Assembly (NCBI GenBank): GCA_024711155.1
Contig: JANJTK010000230.1
Span: 1 to 63,630 of the forward strand
DNA from: Burkholderiaceae bacterium
GTDB taxonomy: Bacteria; Pseudomonadota; Gammaproteobacteria; Burkholderiales; Burkholderiaceae_E
Direction of reading: 5' to 3'
Length of the DNA stretch: 63,630 nt
Of the stretch, positions 29,820 through 38,361 are shown one piece after another; positions within the stretch are counted from its first letter, which is position 1, and every line of letters starts with the position of its first letter. A model generated the notes under the pieces. The model did not search any database. It worked only from the letters and a program-made list of their open reading frames with translations, and was not told where the DNA came from. The position numbers were made by a program, and so were the translations under genes.

Positions 29820-32287
29820 GCGCGCCGATCGCGTGCCATCACTGCGGCGAGCCGGTCGACGCGCCGGGGCGCTGGCGGGTCGAGATCGACGGCGCACCGC
29901 GCGAGACCTGCTGCGCCGGTTGCCAGGCGGTGGCCGCGGCGATCGTGGCGTCCGGGCTCGTCGACTACTACCGCACGCGCACCGCGCCCGCGGCCGGCGC
30001 TGCCGTCGTGCCGGCGCAGCTGCGCGCGCTGCAGGCCTACGACGACGACGGCGTGCAGGCGCGCTTCGTGCACCGCGACGACGGCGCCTGCGAAGCGACG
30101 CTGCTGGTCGACGGACTGCGCTGCGGTGCGTGCAGCTGGCTGGTCGAGCAGGGGCTGCGCAGGCAGCCGGGCGTCACCGCCGCGTCGGTCAATCTCGCCA
30201 CCGGCCGGGCGACGCTGCGCTGGGACCCGGCGATCGCGCGTCTGTCGACGCTGCTCGACGCGGTCGGCCGGCTCGGTTACCGCGCGCTGCCCTTCGACGC
30301 GCGCGAGCGCGACGCCCAGCTCCAGCGCACCAGCAAGGCGCTGCTGCGCCGGCTGTTCATCGCCGGCCTCGCGATGATGCAGGTGATGATGTACGCGCTG
30401 CCCGTCTACGTCGCCGGACCGGGCGACATCGAGCACGAGCACGAGCAGCTGATGCGCTGGGCCAGCCTGCTGCTGACCCTGCCCGTGGTCTTCTACTCCG
30501 CCAGCCCGTTCTTCGCTGGCGCATGGCGCGACCTGCGCGCGGGCCGCGCCGGGATGGACCTGCCGGTGGTGATCGGTCTCGGCGCGGCGTCGATCGCCAG
30601 CGTGCGAGCCACGGTCACGGGTGACGGCGAGGTCTGGTTCGACTCGGTGACGATGTTCGTCTTCCTGCTGCTGTGCGCGCGCTACGTCGAATGGATCGCG
30701 CGCCGGCGCGCCGGCCGCGCCATCGACGCGCTCGCGGCGGCGGTGCCGGACATGGCCGACCGCGTCGACCCGGCCAGCGGCGCGATCGAACGCGTGCCCG
30801 CAACGCGCCTCGCACCCGGGGAGCAGTTCCGCGTGCCGGCCGGCGAGCGCGTGCCGGTCGACGCCGCGCTGGTCGAAGGGCGCGGCGCGTTCGACCAGTC
30901 GCTGCTGACCGGCGAGCCGATGCCGGTCGCCGCCGGGCCGGGCGACGAAGTGCCCGGCGGCGCGCTCAACGCCGGCGGCCCGGTGCTGATGCGCGCGCTG
31001 CGCGCGAGCGCCGACAGCGCCGTCTCCACCATCGCGCGGCTGGCGCAGCGGGCCGCCTCCGCGCGTCCGCGGCTGGCCGGGCTCACGGAGCGGGTCGCGC
31101 GCGGCTTCGTCGCCGCGATCCTGCTGCTGGCCACGGGCGTGTGGCTCGCATGGCTGCAGGTCGATCCCGCGCGAGCGGCGCACGTCGCGATCGCGGTGCT
31201 CGTGGTGTCGTGCCCGTGCGCGCTGTCGATGGCAACGCCGGCCGCGCTCGCGGCAGCCACCGGCGCCGCCACCGCCCGCGGCCTGCTGATCGCACGCGAC
31301 GACGCCCTCGAGCGCATCGCCGACTGCACCGACGTCGTGTTCGACAAGACCGGCACGCTGACCCGCGGGCGCCCGGAGCTGGTCGCCGTCGTCGCGCTCG
31401 GCGCTGCGCCGCTGGCGCGCGAGCGCATCGTTGCGGTGGCCGCCGCGCTCGAAGCCGGCCAGGCGCATCCGCTGGCCGAGGCGATTCGCAACGCGCACGG
31501 CGGGACGTCGCTCGCCGCGCCAGGCACGGGCGCGGCCGACGCAATTCCGGGCCGCGGCGTCGAGGGCACGGTCGACGGCCGGCGTTATCGGCTCGGATCG
31601 CGGCCATTCGTCGCCGAGTGGCACGCCCAGCCCGCGCAGGGCGGTGTCGACGCACCGGACGACGCGATCGCCGGCGGCGACACGCTCGTCTGGCTGGCCG
31701 ACGTCGACGCACCGCTCGCGCGGCTGCACTTTCGCGACCCGCTGCGCGAAGAGGCACGCGCGCTGGCCGACGCGCTGCGCGCCGACGGATTGCGGCTGCA
31801 TCTCGTCTCCGGAGACCGTGCCGCGGCAGTCGCGCCGATCGCCGCGGCGCTCGGCATCGACCACGCAACCGGCGACGCTGCCCCGCAAGCGAAGCTCGAC
31901 TACGTGCAAGACCTGCAGCGCGCGGGGCGGCGCGTGCTGATGGTCGGCGACGGCATCAACGCCGCGCCGGTGCTCGCCGCCGCCGACGTGTCGGGGGCCG
32001 TCGGCGACGCGACCGCACTCGCGCGCACCGCAGCCGGCGTCGTCCTGCTCGGCCGTTCGCTGCTCGAGCTCGCCGCGCTGCGCGAGCTCGCACGGCGCAC
32101 GCGGACCGTGGTGCGCGCGAGCCTCGGCTGGGCGCTCGCCTACAACGCGCTGGCGATCCCGGCGGCCGCGCTCGGCTGGATCCCGCCGTGGCTGGCGGCG
32201 ATCGGCATGTCGACCAGTTCGCTGCTCGTCGTGCTCAACGCCCTGCGACTGATTCCGCCCCCGCGCAGGACGCGAGGCAGCCCCTGA
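29816..32287 (+). CDS. ccoI: CcoI-type heavy-metal (copper) P-type ATPase
   Basis: 823 residues from a GTG overlapping the previous stop. The N-terminus has CHHC and CCAGC cysteines, then an HMA domain with CGAC (Cys103, Cys106). The core has TGEP, the membrane metal site CPC (466-468), phosphorylation motif DKTGT (Asp510) and HPLAEAI. The hinge motif reads GDGINAAP, with Ala716 where P-type ATPases have Asp (GDGxNDxP). It would export or deliver Cu+ for cbb3 oxidase maturation. The missing Asp makes full ATPase activity doubtful. The stop overlaps the ccoS ATG. Confidence 0.93.
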   Translation: MSAPIACHHCGEPVDAPGRWRVEIDGAPRETCCAGCQAVAAAIVASGLVDYYRTRTAPAAGAAVVPAQLRALQAYDDDGVQARFVHRDDGACEATLLVDGLRCGACSWLVEQGLRRQPGVTAASVNLATGRATLRWDPAIARLSTLLDAVGRLGYRALPFDARERDAQLQRTSKALLRRLFIAGLAMMQVMMYALPVYVAGPGDIEHEHEQLMRWASLLLTLPVVFYSASPFFAGAWRDLRAGRAGMDLPVVIGLGAASIASVRATVTGDGEVWFDSVTMFVFLLLCARYVEWIARRRAGRAIDALAAAVPDMADRVDPASGAIERVPATRLAPGEQFRVPAGERVPVDAALVEGRGAFDQSLLTGEPMPVAAGPGDEVPGGALNAGGPVLMRALRASADSAVSTIARLAQRAASARPRLAGLTERVARGFVAAILLLATGVWLAWLQVDPARAAHVAIAVLVVSCPCALSMATPAALAAATGAATARGLLIARDDALERIADCTDVVFDKTGTLTRGRPELVAVVALGAAPLARERIVAVAAALEAGQAHPLAEAIRNAHGGTSLAAPGTGAADAIPGRGVEGTVDGRRYRLGSRPFVAEWHAQPAQGGVDAPDDAIAGGDTLVWLADVDAPLARLHFRDPLREEARALADALRADGLRLHLVSGDRAAAVAPIAAALGIDHATGDAAPQAKLDYVQDLQRAGRRVLMVGDGINAAPVLAAADVSGAVGDATALARTAAGVVLLGRSLLELAALRELARRTRTVVRASLGWALAYNALAIPAAALGWIPPWLAAIGMSTSSLLVVLNALRLIPPPRRTRGSP

Positions 32288-32595
32288 TGGAGGCGCTCTA
32301 CCTGCTGATTCCGTTGAGCCTCGCGATCGTCGCGCTGGCCGCCTGGGTGTTCCTTCGCATGTCGGACAGCGGCCAGTTCGACGACATGGAGGGGCCGGCG
32401 CACAGCATCCTGCTCGACGACGACCGCCCCACGGCGGCGACCGAAGGGATGCCGGCCGCGATCGACCCGCCGGCCGCGATCGGCACCCCGATTGGCCCCG
32501 CGATTGGCCCCGCGATTGGCCCCGCGATTGGCCCCGCGCTTGGCCCCGCGATTGACACCGCGATTGGCCCCGCGCCTGCACGGTCGCCCGAGTAG
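32287..32595 (+). CDS. ccoS: cbb3 oxidase maturation protein CcoS with repetitive C-terminal extension
   Basis: 102 residues; the ATG overlaps the ccoI stop (TGATG). The normal part is about 45 residues: one membrane helix (LYLLIPLSLAIVALAAWVFL) and the CcoS signature SGQFDDMEGPAHSILLDDD. CcoS is needed to put cofactors into cbb3 oxidase. Most CcoS proteins are ~50-60 residues. Here a Pro/Ala linker and an (Ile-Gly-Pro-Ala)n tail, encoded by 12-bp repeats, nearly double the length. The gene ends in TAG. Confidence 0.88.
   Translation: MEALYLLIPLSLAIVALAAWVFLRMSDSGQFDDMEGPAHSILLDDDRPTAATEGMPAAIDPPAAIGTPIGPAIGPAIGPAIGPALGPAIDTAIGPAPARSPE
32491..32574 (+). repeat. 12-bp tandem repeat inside ccoS
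   Basis: Seven units of ATTGGCCCCGCG: five exact copies and two with substitutions (CTTGG..., ATTGACACC...). A degenerate unit precedes at 32479-32490. The unit length keeps the frame and encodes Ile-Gly-Pro-Ala. This is a minisatellite that can gain or lose units without a frameshift. Confidence 0.9.
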
Positions 32596-32646
32596 TGCTA
32601 ACGTAACCGCCGTCGAGCGGCCAGCGCGCCGGGGCGGGGGAATCGG

Positions 32647-34062
32647 ATGACATACAACTACAAGGTCGTGCGCCAGTTCGCGGTGATGACCGTGGTCTGG
32701 GGCGTGGTCGGCATGCTGGTCGGCGTCTGGATCGCGGCGCAGCTCGCGTGGCCCCAGCTCAACTTCGACCTCCCGTGGCTCACCTACAGCCGGCTGCGGC
32801 CGCTGCACACGAACGCGGTCATCTTCGCGTTCGGCGGCAGCGCGCTGTTCGCGACCTCGTACTTCGTCGTCCAGCGCACCTGCCAGGTGCCGCTGTTCGC
32901 GCCGCGGCTGGCCGCGTTCACGTTCTGGGGCTGGCAGCTCGTCATCGTCGCAGCCGCGGTCACGCTGCCGCTGGGGCTGTCGACGACGAAGGAGTACGCC
33001 GAGCTCGAGTGGCCGATCGACGTGCTGATCGCACTCGTCTGGGTCGCCTACGCGATCGTGTTCTTCGGCACCATCGGGCGTCGCAAGACGCCGCACATCT
33101 ACGTCGCGAACTGGTTCTTCGGCGCCTACGTGATCACGATCGCGGTGCTGCACATCTTCAACAGCGCCGCGCTGCCGGTCACCTGGACGAAGTCGTACTC
33201 GATGTACGCGGGCGTCCAGGACGCGATGGTGCAATGGTGGTACGGGCACAACGCGGTCGGCTTCTTCCTGACCGCCGGTTTCCTCGGGATGATGTACTAC
33301 TTCATCCCGAAGCAGGCCGAGCGGCCGGTCTACTCGTACCGGCTGTCGATCGTGCACTTCTGGGCGCTGATCTTCACCTACATGTGGGCCGGCCCGCACC
33401 ACCTGCACTACACCGCGCTGCCGGACTGGGCGCAGAGCGTCGGCATGGTCTTCTCGCTGATCCTGCTGGCGCCGTCGTGGGGCGGCATGATCAACGGGAT
33501 CATGACGCTGTCGGGCGCCTGGCACAAGCTGCGCGACGACCCGATCCTGAAGTTCCTCGTCGTCTCGCTGTCGTTCTACGGCATGTCGACCTTCGAGGGC
33601 CCGATGATGTCGATCAAGACCGTCAACGCGCTGTCGCACTACACCGACTGGACCGTCGGCCACGTGCACTCCGGGGCGCTCGGCTGGGTCGGCTTCATCA
33701 CCATGGGCTCGATCTACTACCTGCTGCCGCGGCTGTTCGGGCGCACGCAGATGTACAGCGTGCGGCTGATCGAGGCGCACTTCTGGATCGCCACCATCGG
33801 CGTCGTCCTGTACATCGCCGCGATGTGGATCGCGGGCGTCACGCAGGGCCTGATGTGGCGCGCAACGAACCCGGACGGCACGCTCACCTACGCGTTCATC
33901 GAGTCGGTCAAGGCGACCTATCCCTACTACTACATCCGCGTGCTCGGCGGGCTGCTCTACCTGACCGGCATGGTCGTCATGCTCTACAACACCGCGATGA
34001 CGATCCGCAGCGGCCGCGCGGTCGACGCCGAGATCCCGGCCGCGGCGCCGGCGCACGCCTGA
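32647..34062 (+). CDS. ccoN: cbb3-type cytochrome c oxidase subunit I
   Basis: 471 residues, 12 membrane helices. Haem and CuB ligands are visible: His in [34 protein letters not shown] and the His pair in [13 protein letters not shown]. It is the catalytic subunit, reducing O2 at a haem b3-CuB site with high affinity and pumping protons. A GGGGG-type ribosome site precedes the ATG. No convincing FNR/ANR box lies in the 51-bp gap after ccoS, so it may share transcription with ccoI-ccoS. Confidence 0.96.
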   Translation: MTYNYKVVRQFAVMTVVWGVVGMLVGVWIAAQLAWPQLNFDLPWLTYSRLRPLHTNAVIFAFGGSALFATSYFVVQRTCQVPLFAPRLAAFTFWGWQLVIVAAAVTLPLGLSTTKEYAELEWPIDVLIALVWVAYAIVFFGTIGRRKTPHIYVANWFFGAYVITIAVLHIFNSAALPVTWTKSYSMYAGVQDAMVQWWYGHNAVGFFLTAGFLGMMYYFIPKQAERPVYSYRLSIVHFWALIFTYMWAGPHHLHYTALPDWAQSVGMVFSLILLAPSWGGMINGIMTLSGAWHKLRDDPILKFLVVSLSFYGMSTFEGPMMSIKTVNALSHYTDWTVGHVHSGALGWVGFITMGSIYYLLPRLFGRTQMYSVRLIEAHFWIATIGVVLYIAAMWIAGVTQGLMWRATNPDGTLTYAFIESVKATYPYYYIRVLGGLLYLTGMVVMLYNTAMTIRSGRAVDAEIPAAAPAHA

Positions 34063-34084
34063 CCCACGCGCGGAGACGAACCAG

Positions 34085-34702
34085 ATGAAGATGACGCACT
34101 CGCTGATCGAGAAGAACCTGCCGCTGCTGATGGTGCTGATCGTGGTGGCGATCAGCTTCGGCGGGCTGGTCGAGATCGTGCCGCTGTTCTTCCAGAAGTC
34201 GACCACCGAGGCGGTGGCGGGCTGGAAGCCCTACGGACCGCTCGAGCTGACCGGGCGGGACATCTACATCCGCGAGGGGTGCGTGAACTGCCACTCGCAG
34301 ATGATCCGGCCGTTCCGGGCCGAGACCGAGCGCTACGGGCACTACTCGGTGGCCGGCGAGTTCGTCTACGACCGGCCGTTCCTGTGGGGAAGCAAGCGCA
34401 CCGGGCCCGATCTCGCGCGCGTCGGCGGCCGCTACAACGACGAGTGGCACCGGATCCACCTGACGAACCCGCGCGACATCGTGCGCGAGTCGAACATGCC
34501 CGGCTATCCGTGGCTCGCGAAAGCCGCGGCAGACGACGGCACGATCCAGCGCAAGATGACCGTGCTCCGGCGGCTCGGCCACCCGTACTCCGACGAGGAC
34601 GTCGCAGCGGCCCCCGAGGCGCTGAAGGACAAGACCGAGATGGACGCGCTGATCGCGTACCTGCAGGTGCTCGGCACCTCGGTGCGAAGCACCGCCCGCT
34701 GA
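34085..34702 (+). CDS. ccoO: cbb3-type cytochrome c oxidase subunit II (mono-haem)
   Basis: 205 residues; GGAG upstream of the ATG. One N-terminal membrane anchor (about 10-35) is followed by a periplasmic cytochrome c domain with CVNCH (Cys66, Cys69, His70) and Met in the SNMPGYPWL segment as the likely distal ligand. It carries electrons from CcoP to CcoN. It follows ccoN by 22 bp. Confidence 0.95.
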   Translation: MKMTHSLIEKNLPLLMVLIVVAISFGGLVEIVPLFFQKSTTEAVAGWKPYGPLELTGRDIYIREGCVNCHSQMIRPFRAETERYGHYSVAGEFVYDRPFLWGSKRTGPDLARVGGRYNDEWHRIHLTNPRDIVRESNMPGYPWLAKAAADDGTIQRKMTVLRRLGHPYSDEDVAAAPEALKDKTEMDALIAYLQVLGTSVRSTAR

Positions 34703-34719
34703 AGGCAGGACGCGGCCCA

Positions 34720-34860
34720 GTGGACCTGAACGTACTGCGCGGGGTCGTCGCGGTGGTGTGCCTGGTGCTGTTCCTGGGCATCGTGTGGTGGGCGTGGAGC
34801 AGGCACCAGAAGGCGCGCTTCGACGAAGCGGCGAACCTGCCGTTCGTCGAGAAGGACTAG
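34720..34860 (+). CDS. ccoQ: cbb3-type oxidase subunit CcoQ/FixQ
   Basis: 46 residues from GTG 34720, with AGGA about 9 nt upstream. It has a single membrane helix (VVAVVCLVLFLGIVWWAWS) and the short polar tail FDEAANLPFVEKD typical of CcoQ. It stabilises the oxidase complex. It lies between ccoO and ccoP in the standard order and ends in TAG. Confidence 0.9.
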   Translation: MDLNVLRGVVAVVCLVLFLGIVWWAWSRHQKARFDEAANLPFVEKD

Positions 34861-34877
34861 CAACGGAGCAACCGCAA

Positions 34878-35810
34878 ATGGCCGACTTCACCAGCACCGG
34901 CTGGAGCCTCTTCATCTCGATCGTGACCCTGCTGTCGATCGCGTTCTGCGTCTGGCTCGCGCTGGTCCTCGCGCGGGGCCGCGCGCCGTCGGGGCCGGTC
35001 GGCACCACCGGCCACCGCTGGGACGAGACGCTCGAGGAGTACAACCACCCGTTGCCGCGCTGGTGGCTGTGGCTGTTCCTGATCACTTGCGCGTTCGCGC
35101 TGGTCTACCTGCTCCTGTACCCGGGGCTCGGCACCTGGCAGGGCGTCTTCGGCTGGTCGCAGAAGAGCCAGTACGAGCGCGAGGTCGCGCGCGCCGACGA
35201 AGTGGTCGCGCCGCTGTTCGCGAAGTTCCTGGCGCAGGACATCCCGGCCGTTGCGGCCGACCCGCAGGGGCGCGAGATCGGCGAGCGGCTGTTCCTGACC
35301 TACTGCGTTCAGTGCCACGGCTCCAACGCGCGCGGCAGCCGCGGGTTCCCGAACCTGAGCGACGGCGACTGGCTGTGGGGCGGCGACCCGGAGGCGATCA
35401 AGGCCACGATCACCGGCGGCCGCACCGGCGTGATGCCCCCGATGGGCGCTGCGGTCGGATCGGCGGACGACGTGGCCAACCTGGCGCAGCACGTGCTGTC
35501 GCTGTCGGGCCGCCCGCACGACGCGGTGCGCGCCGCGCTCGGCAAGCCGAAGTTCGTCGCCGGCGGCTGCATCGCCTGCCACGGTCCGGAGGGCAAGGGC
35601 AACCCGGCGCTCGGCGCCCCGAACCTCACCGACCCGACCTGGCTTTACGACAGCCGGGCGTCGACGATCGTCGAGACCATCGACAAGGGCCGCACGAATC
35701 AGATGCCGGCCTTCGGCGAGATGCTCGGCGAGGGCAAGGTGCACCTGCTCGCCGCCTACGTCTGGGGACTGTCGAACCGCCCCGGCGCACAGGGCGGCGC
35801 CCCGCGTTGA
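34878..35810 (+). CDS. ccoP: cbb3-type cytochrome c oxidase subunit III (di-haem)
   Basis: 310 residues. Two N-terminal membrane helices (about 10-33 and 62-85) flank HRWDETLEEYNHPLPRWW, the CcoP signature. Two cytochrome c domains follow, with CVQCH (143-147) and CIACH (231-235). It takes electrons from soluble cytochromes and passes them to CcoO. The stop overlaps the TTG start of ccoG. Confidence 0.96.
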   Translation: MADFTSTGWSLFISIVTLLSIAFCVWLALVLARGRAPSGPVGTTGHRWDETLEEYNHPLPRWWLWLFLITCAFALVYLLLYPGLGTWQGVFGWSQKSQYEREVARADEVVAPLFAKFLAQDIPAVAADPQGREIGERLFLTYCVQCHGSNARGSRGFPNLSDGDWLWGGDPEAIKATITGGRTGVMPPMGAAVGSADDVANLAQHVLSLSGRPHDAVRAALGKPKFVAGGCIACHGPEGKGNPALGAPNLTDPTWLYDSRASTIVETIDKGRTNQMPAFGEMLGEGKVHLLAAYVWGLSNRPGAQGGAPR

Positions 35811-37213
35811 GCGCTCCGCGCCCCGCGGGGGCAGGCGATGACGCCGGCGCGCTCTACGAGGCCCGCGAAAAGATCTACGCACGCTCGGTGCACGGCCGCT
35901 TCGCGACCTGGCGCTGGGTGTTCGTCTGGCTCACGCAGGCGGTGTACTACGGCCTGCCCTGGCTCGAGTGGGGCGGCCGGCCGCTGGTCCTGTTCGACCT
36001 CGAGGCGCGCCGCTTCCACCTGTTCGGCCTCGTGCTGTACCCGCAGGACTTCGTGTACCTGACGGGGCTGCTGGTCATCTCGGCGCTCGCGCTGTTCCTG
36101 TTCACCGCGGTCGCAGGCCGGCTCTGGTGCGGCTACGCGTGCCCGCAGACGGTCTACACCGAGATCTTCATGTGGATCGAGCAGCGCATCGAGGGCGACC
36201 GCGCGCAGCGCATCCGCCTCGATCGCGCGCCGATGAACGCAGCGAAGCTCGCGCGCAAGGGCGCCAAGCACCTGGCCTGGTTCGCCGTCGCGCTGTGGAC
36301 CGGGGTCACCTTCGTCGGCTACTTCACGCCGATCCGCGAGTTGCTCGGCTCGCTGGCCGCGCTGTCGGCGGGTCCGTGGGAGACCTTCTGGGTGCTGTTC
36401 TACGGTTTCGCGACCTGGGGCAACGCCGGGTTCATGCGCGAGCAGGTGTGCAAGTACATGTGCCCGTACGCGCGCTTCCAGAGCGCGATGTTCGACCGGG
36501 ACACGATGATCATCACCTACGACCCGGCGCGGGGCGAGCCGCGCGGATCGCGCCCGCGCAACGCGGATCCGAAGGCGCTCGGGCTGGGCGCCTGCGTCGA
36601 TTGCGAGGTCTGCGTGCACGTCTGCCCGACCGGCATCGACATCCGCAACGGGCTGCAGTACGAGTGCATCGGCTGCGCCGCCTGCATCGACGGTTGCGAC
36701 GAAGTGATGGACCGCATGGGCTATCCGCGCGGCCTGATCCGCTACACCACCGAAAACGCCCTCGCCAACGGCCTCGACCGGCGCGCGATCCTGCGCCGCG
36801 CGCTGCGCCCGCGCGTGCTCGCCTATTCGGCGATCCTGGTCGCGATCACGGTGGCGCTGTTCGGGCACCTGGCGCTGCGCGCGCCGATCAAGGTCGACGT
36901 GATCCGCGACAGTGCGCTCGGGCGCGAGGTCGAGGACGGCCTGATCGAGAACGGCTACCGGCTCCAGATCTTCAACCCGTCCGGGCAGGCGCGCCGCTTC
37001 CGCGTGTCGGTCGCGGGGATCGACACGCTGTTCGTCGCCGGGCCAGCCGAGTTCGAGGTCGAGGCGGCGGGCGTCAGGATGGTGCCGCTCGCCGTGCGCG
37101 CAAAGCCCGGCCACGGCGAGTCGGGCAGCAACCGGATCGCGTTCCAGGTCGAGGCTGCCGACGACGCCTCGGTGCGCGTCGAGACCGGATCGACGTTCTT
37201 CGTCCCGCGCTGA
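35807..37213 (+). CDS. ccoG: cytochrome c oxidase accessory protein CcoG (ferredoxin-like)
   Basis: 468 residues from TTG 35807, which overlaps the ccoP stop (TTGA); no ATG or GTG is in frame nearby. It has several membrane segments, the NapH/CcoG motif GRLWCGYACPQTVYTEIF, and two 4Fe-4S motifs, CVDCEVCVHVCP and CIGCAACIDGCD. The C-terminal periplasmic domain is Ig-like (FixG C). CcoG is a Cu2+ reductase required for cbb3 assembly in studied bacteria. Confidence 0.93.
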   Translation: MSAPRPAGAGDDAGALYEAREKIYARSVHGRFATWRWVFVWLTQAVYYGLPWLEWGGRPLVLFDLEARRFHLFGLVLYPQDFVYLTGLLVISALALFLFTAVAGRLWCGYACPQTVYTEIFMWIEQRIEGDRAQRIRLDRAPMNAAKLARKGAKHLAWFAVALWTGVTFVGYFTPIRELLGSLAALSAGPWETFWVLFYGFATWGNAGFMREQVCKYMCPYARFQSAMFDRDTMIITYDPARGEPRGSRPRNADPKALGLGACVDCEVCVHVCPTGIDIRNGLQYECIGCAACIDGCDEVMDRMGYPRGLIRYTTENALANGLDRRAILRRALRPRVLAYSAILVAITVALFGHLALRAPIKVDVIRDSALGREVEDGLIENGYRLQIFNPSGQARRFRVSVAGIDTLFVAGPAEFEVEAAGVRMVPLAVRAKPGHGESGSNRIAFQVEAADDASVRVETGSTFFVPR

Positions 37214-37218
37214 ACGCC

Positions 37219-37740
37219 GTGACCGACGCAGCGAACGACGCCGCGCGCCCCTGGTACCGCCACCGCTGGCCGTGGCTGCTCGCGATCGCGCCGGCGGCCG
37301 CGCTGGTCGGCGGCATCTTCATGTTCTGGCTGGCCGCGAGCGGCGCCGACTCGATGGTCGTCGACGACTACTACCGAGAGGGCCGCGCGATCAACCAGCG
37401 GCTGGCGCGCGACCGCCAGGCGCAGGCGCTGGAGCTGCGCGCAACGCTGTCGGGCGAGCGCGGCGCCGCGGGTCCGCAGCTCGCGCTCGCGCTGAGCGCG
37501 CGGCACGGCGCCGATTGGCCCGCGCAGCTCACGCTGCGCGTCGTCCACGCAGCTCGCGCCGAGCTCGACGCGGTGCACGTCCTCGTGCATGCCGGCGACG
37601 GCGTCTATCGGGCGCCCGGCGTGTTGCCTGCAGGCGGGCGCTGGCTGCTGCAGGTCGAGGATCCGGGACGCGCGTGGCGGCTGGTACGGTCCCCGGTGAC
37701 CCGCTTCGACGAACCGATCGTGCTGGAGCCGGCGCGCTGA
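37219..37740 (+). CDS. ccoH: FixH/CcoH family cbb3 assembly protein
   Basis: 173 residues from GTG 37219, 5 bp after the ccoG stop. It has one membrane helix (WLLAIAPAAALVGGIFMFWL) and a periplasmic domain containing MVVDDYYREGRAINQRLARD, the FixH hallmark. It is needed for stable cbb3 assembly. It is the last gene of the cco locus; the next gene, a MaoC-like one, is 81 bp away and functionally unrelated. Confidence 0.88.
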   Translation: MTDAANDAARPWYRHRWPWLLAIAPAAALVGGIFMFWLAASGADSMVVDDYYREGRAINQRLARDRQAQALELRATLSGERGAAGPQLALALSARHGADWPAQLTLRVVHAARAELDAVHVLVHAGDGVYRAPGVLPAGGRWLLQVEDPGRAWRLVRSPVTRFDEPIVLEPAR

Positions 37741-37821
37741 TTCCCCGCCGCGACATCGGCGATCGCGGGCTCCGCTATCCTTGTCGCCTTTGAATGCCAG
37801 ACCGACCCGCGGAGCATCCGG

Positions 37822-38292
37822 ATGACCCTGCCCTTGAAGGAACGCTATCTCGAGGACTTCCCGCCCGGCGAAGTGGCGGAATTCGGCGACTACCTGGTCA
37901 CCGAGGAAGAGATCGTCGAATTCGCGCGGCGCTACGACCCGCAGTCGTTCCACGTCGATCGCGTCGCCGCGGCCGACTCGATGTTCGGCACGCTGGTGGG
38001 CAGCGGGTGGATGACCGGCAGCATCATGATGCGGCTGCTGGTCGATCACTTCATCTCGCCCGTCGCCGGGCTGGGATCGCCCGGCGTCGACGAGGTGCGT
38101 TGGCCGCGGCCCGTGCGACCCGGCGACCGGCTGCGGGTGCGCATCACGACGCTCGACACGCGGCGCTCCGCCAGCAAGCCGGATCGCGGCCTTCTGCGCG
38201 TGCAGCAGGAACTGCTGAACCAGCGCGGCGAGACGGTGATGAGCCTGATCGGCACCAGCTTCGTGAAGTGCCGCGCGCCGGCCGCGTCCTGA
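37822..38292 (+). CDS. MaoC family dehydratase (hotdog fold)
   Basis: 156 residues. The R-specific hydratase 2-like motif is FARRYDPQSFHVD, with Asp and His as the likely catalytic pair, followed by FGTLVGSGWMTGSIMMRLL. Such enzymes hydrate (R)-enoyl-CoA or related thioesters. It starts 81 bp after ccoH. No partner gene in the region points to a specific pathway; a link to PHA or fatty-acid metabolism is possible but not shown. Confidence 0.85.
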   Translation: MTLPLKERYLEDFPPGEVAEFGDYLVTEEEIVEFARRYDPQSFHVDRVAAADSMFGTLVGSGWMTGSIMMRLLVDHFISPVAGLGSPGVDEVRWPRPVRPGDRLRVRITTLDTRRSASKPDRGLLRVQQELLNQRGETVMSLIGTSFVKCRAPAAS

Positions 38293-38361
38293 AGGGCGCC
38301 CTGACGATCGACGCGCAGCCGATCGGCACCCGTCCGGCCCGCGCCCGGCCGATGCGCTCGC

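Noticed and set aside
32551-32568. TTGACACCGCGATTGG near the end of ccoS as an FNR/ANR box or -35 box
   Set aside because: It does not match TTGAT-N4-ATCAA, and the TTGACA arises from a variant repeat unit; no suitable -10 lies 17 bp downstream.
32491-32574. Tandem repeat as a CRISPR array or attachment site
   Set aside because: There are no spacers, the unit is 12 bp, and it keeps the ccoS reading frame; it is a coding minisatellite.
29795-32653. A ~950-codon minus-strand frame opposite ccoI and ccoS, with a Gly-Gln-Ser-Arg repeat
   Set aside because: The repeat is the reverse-strand reading of the 12-bp ccoS minisatellite; the frame otherwise mirrors ccoI.
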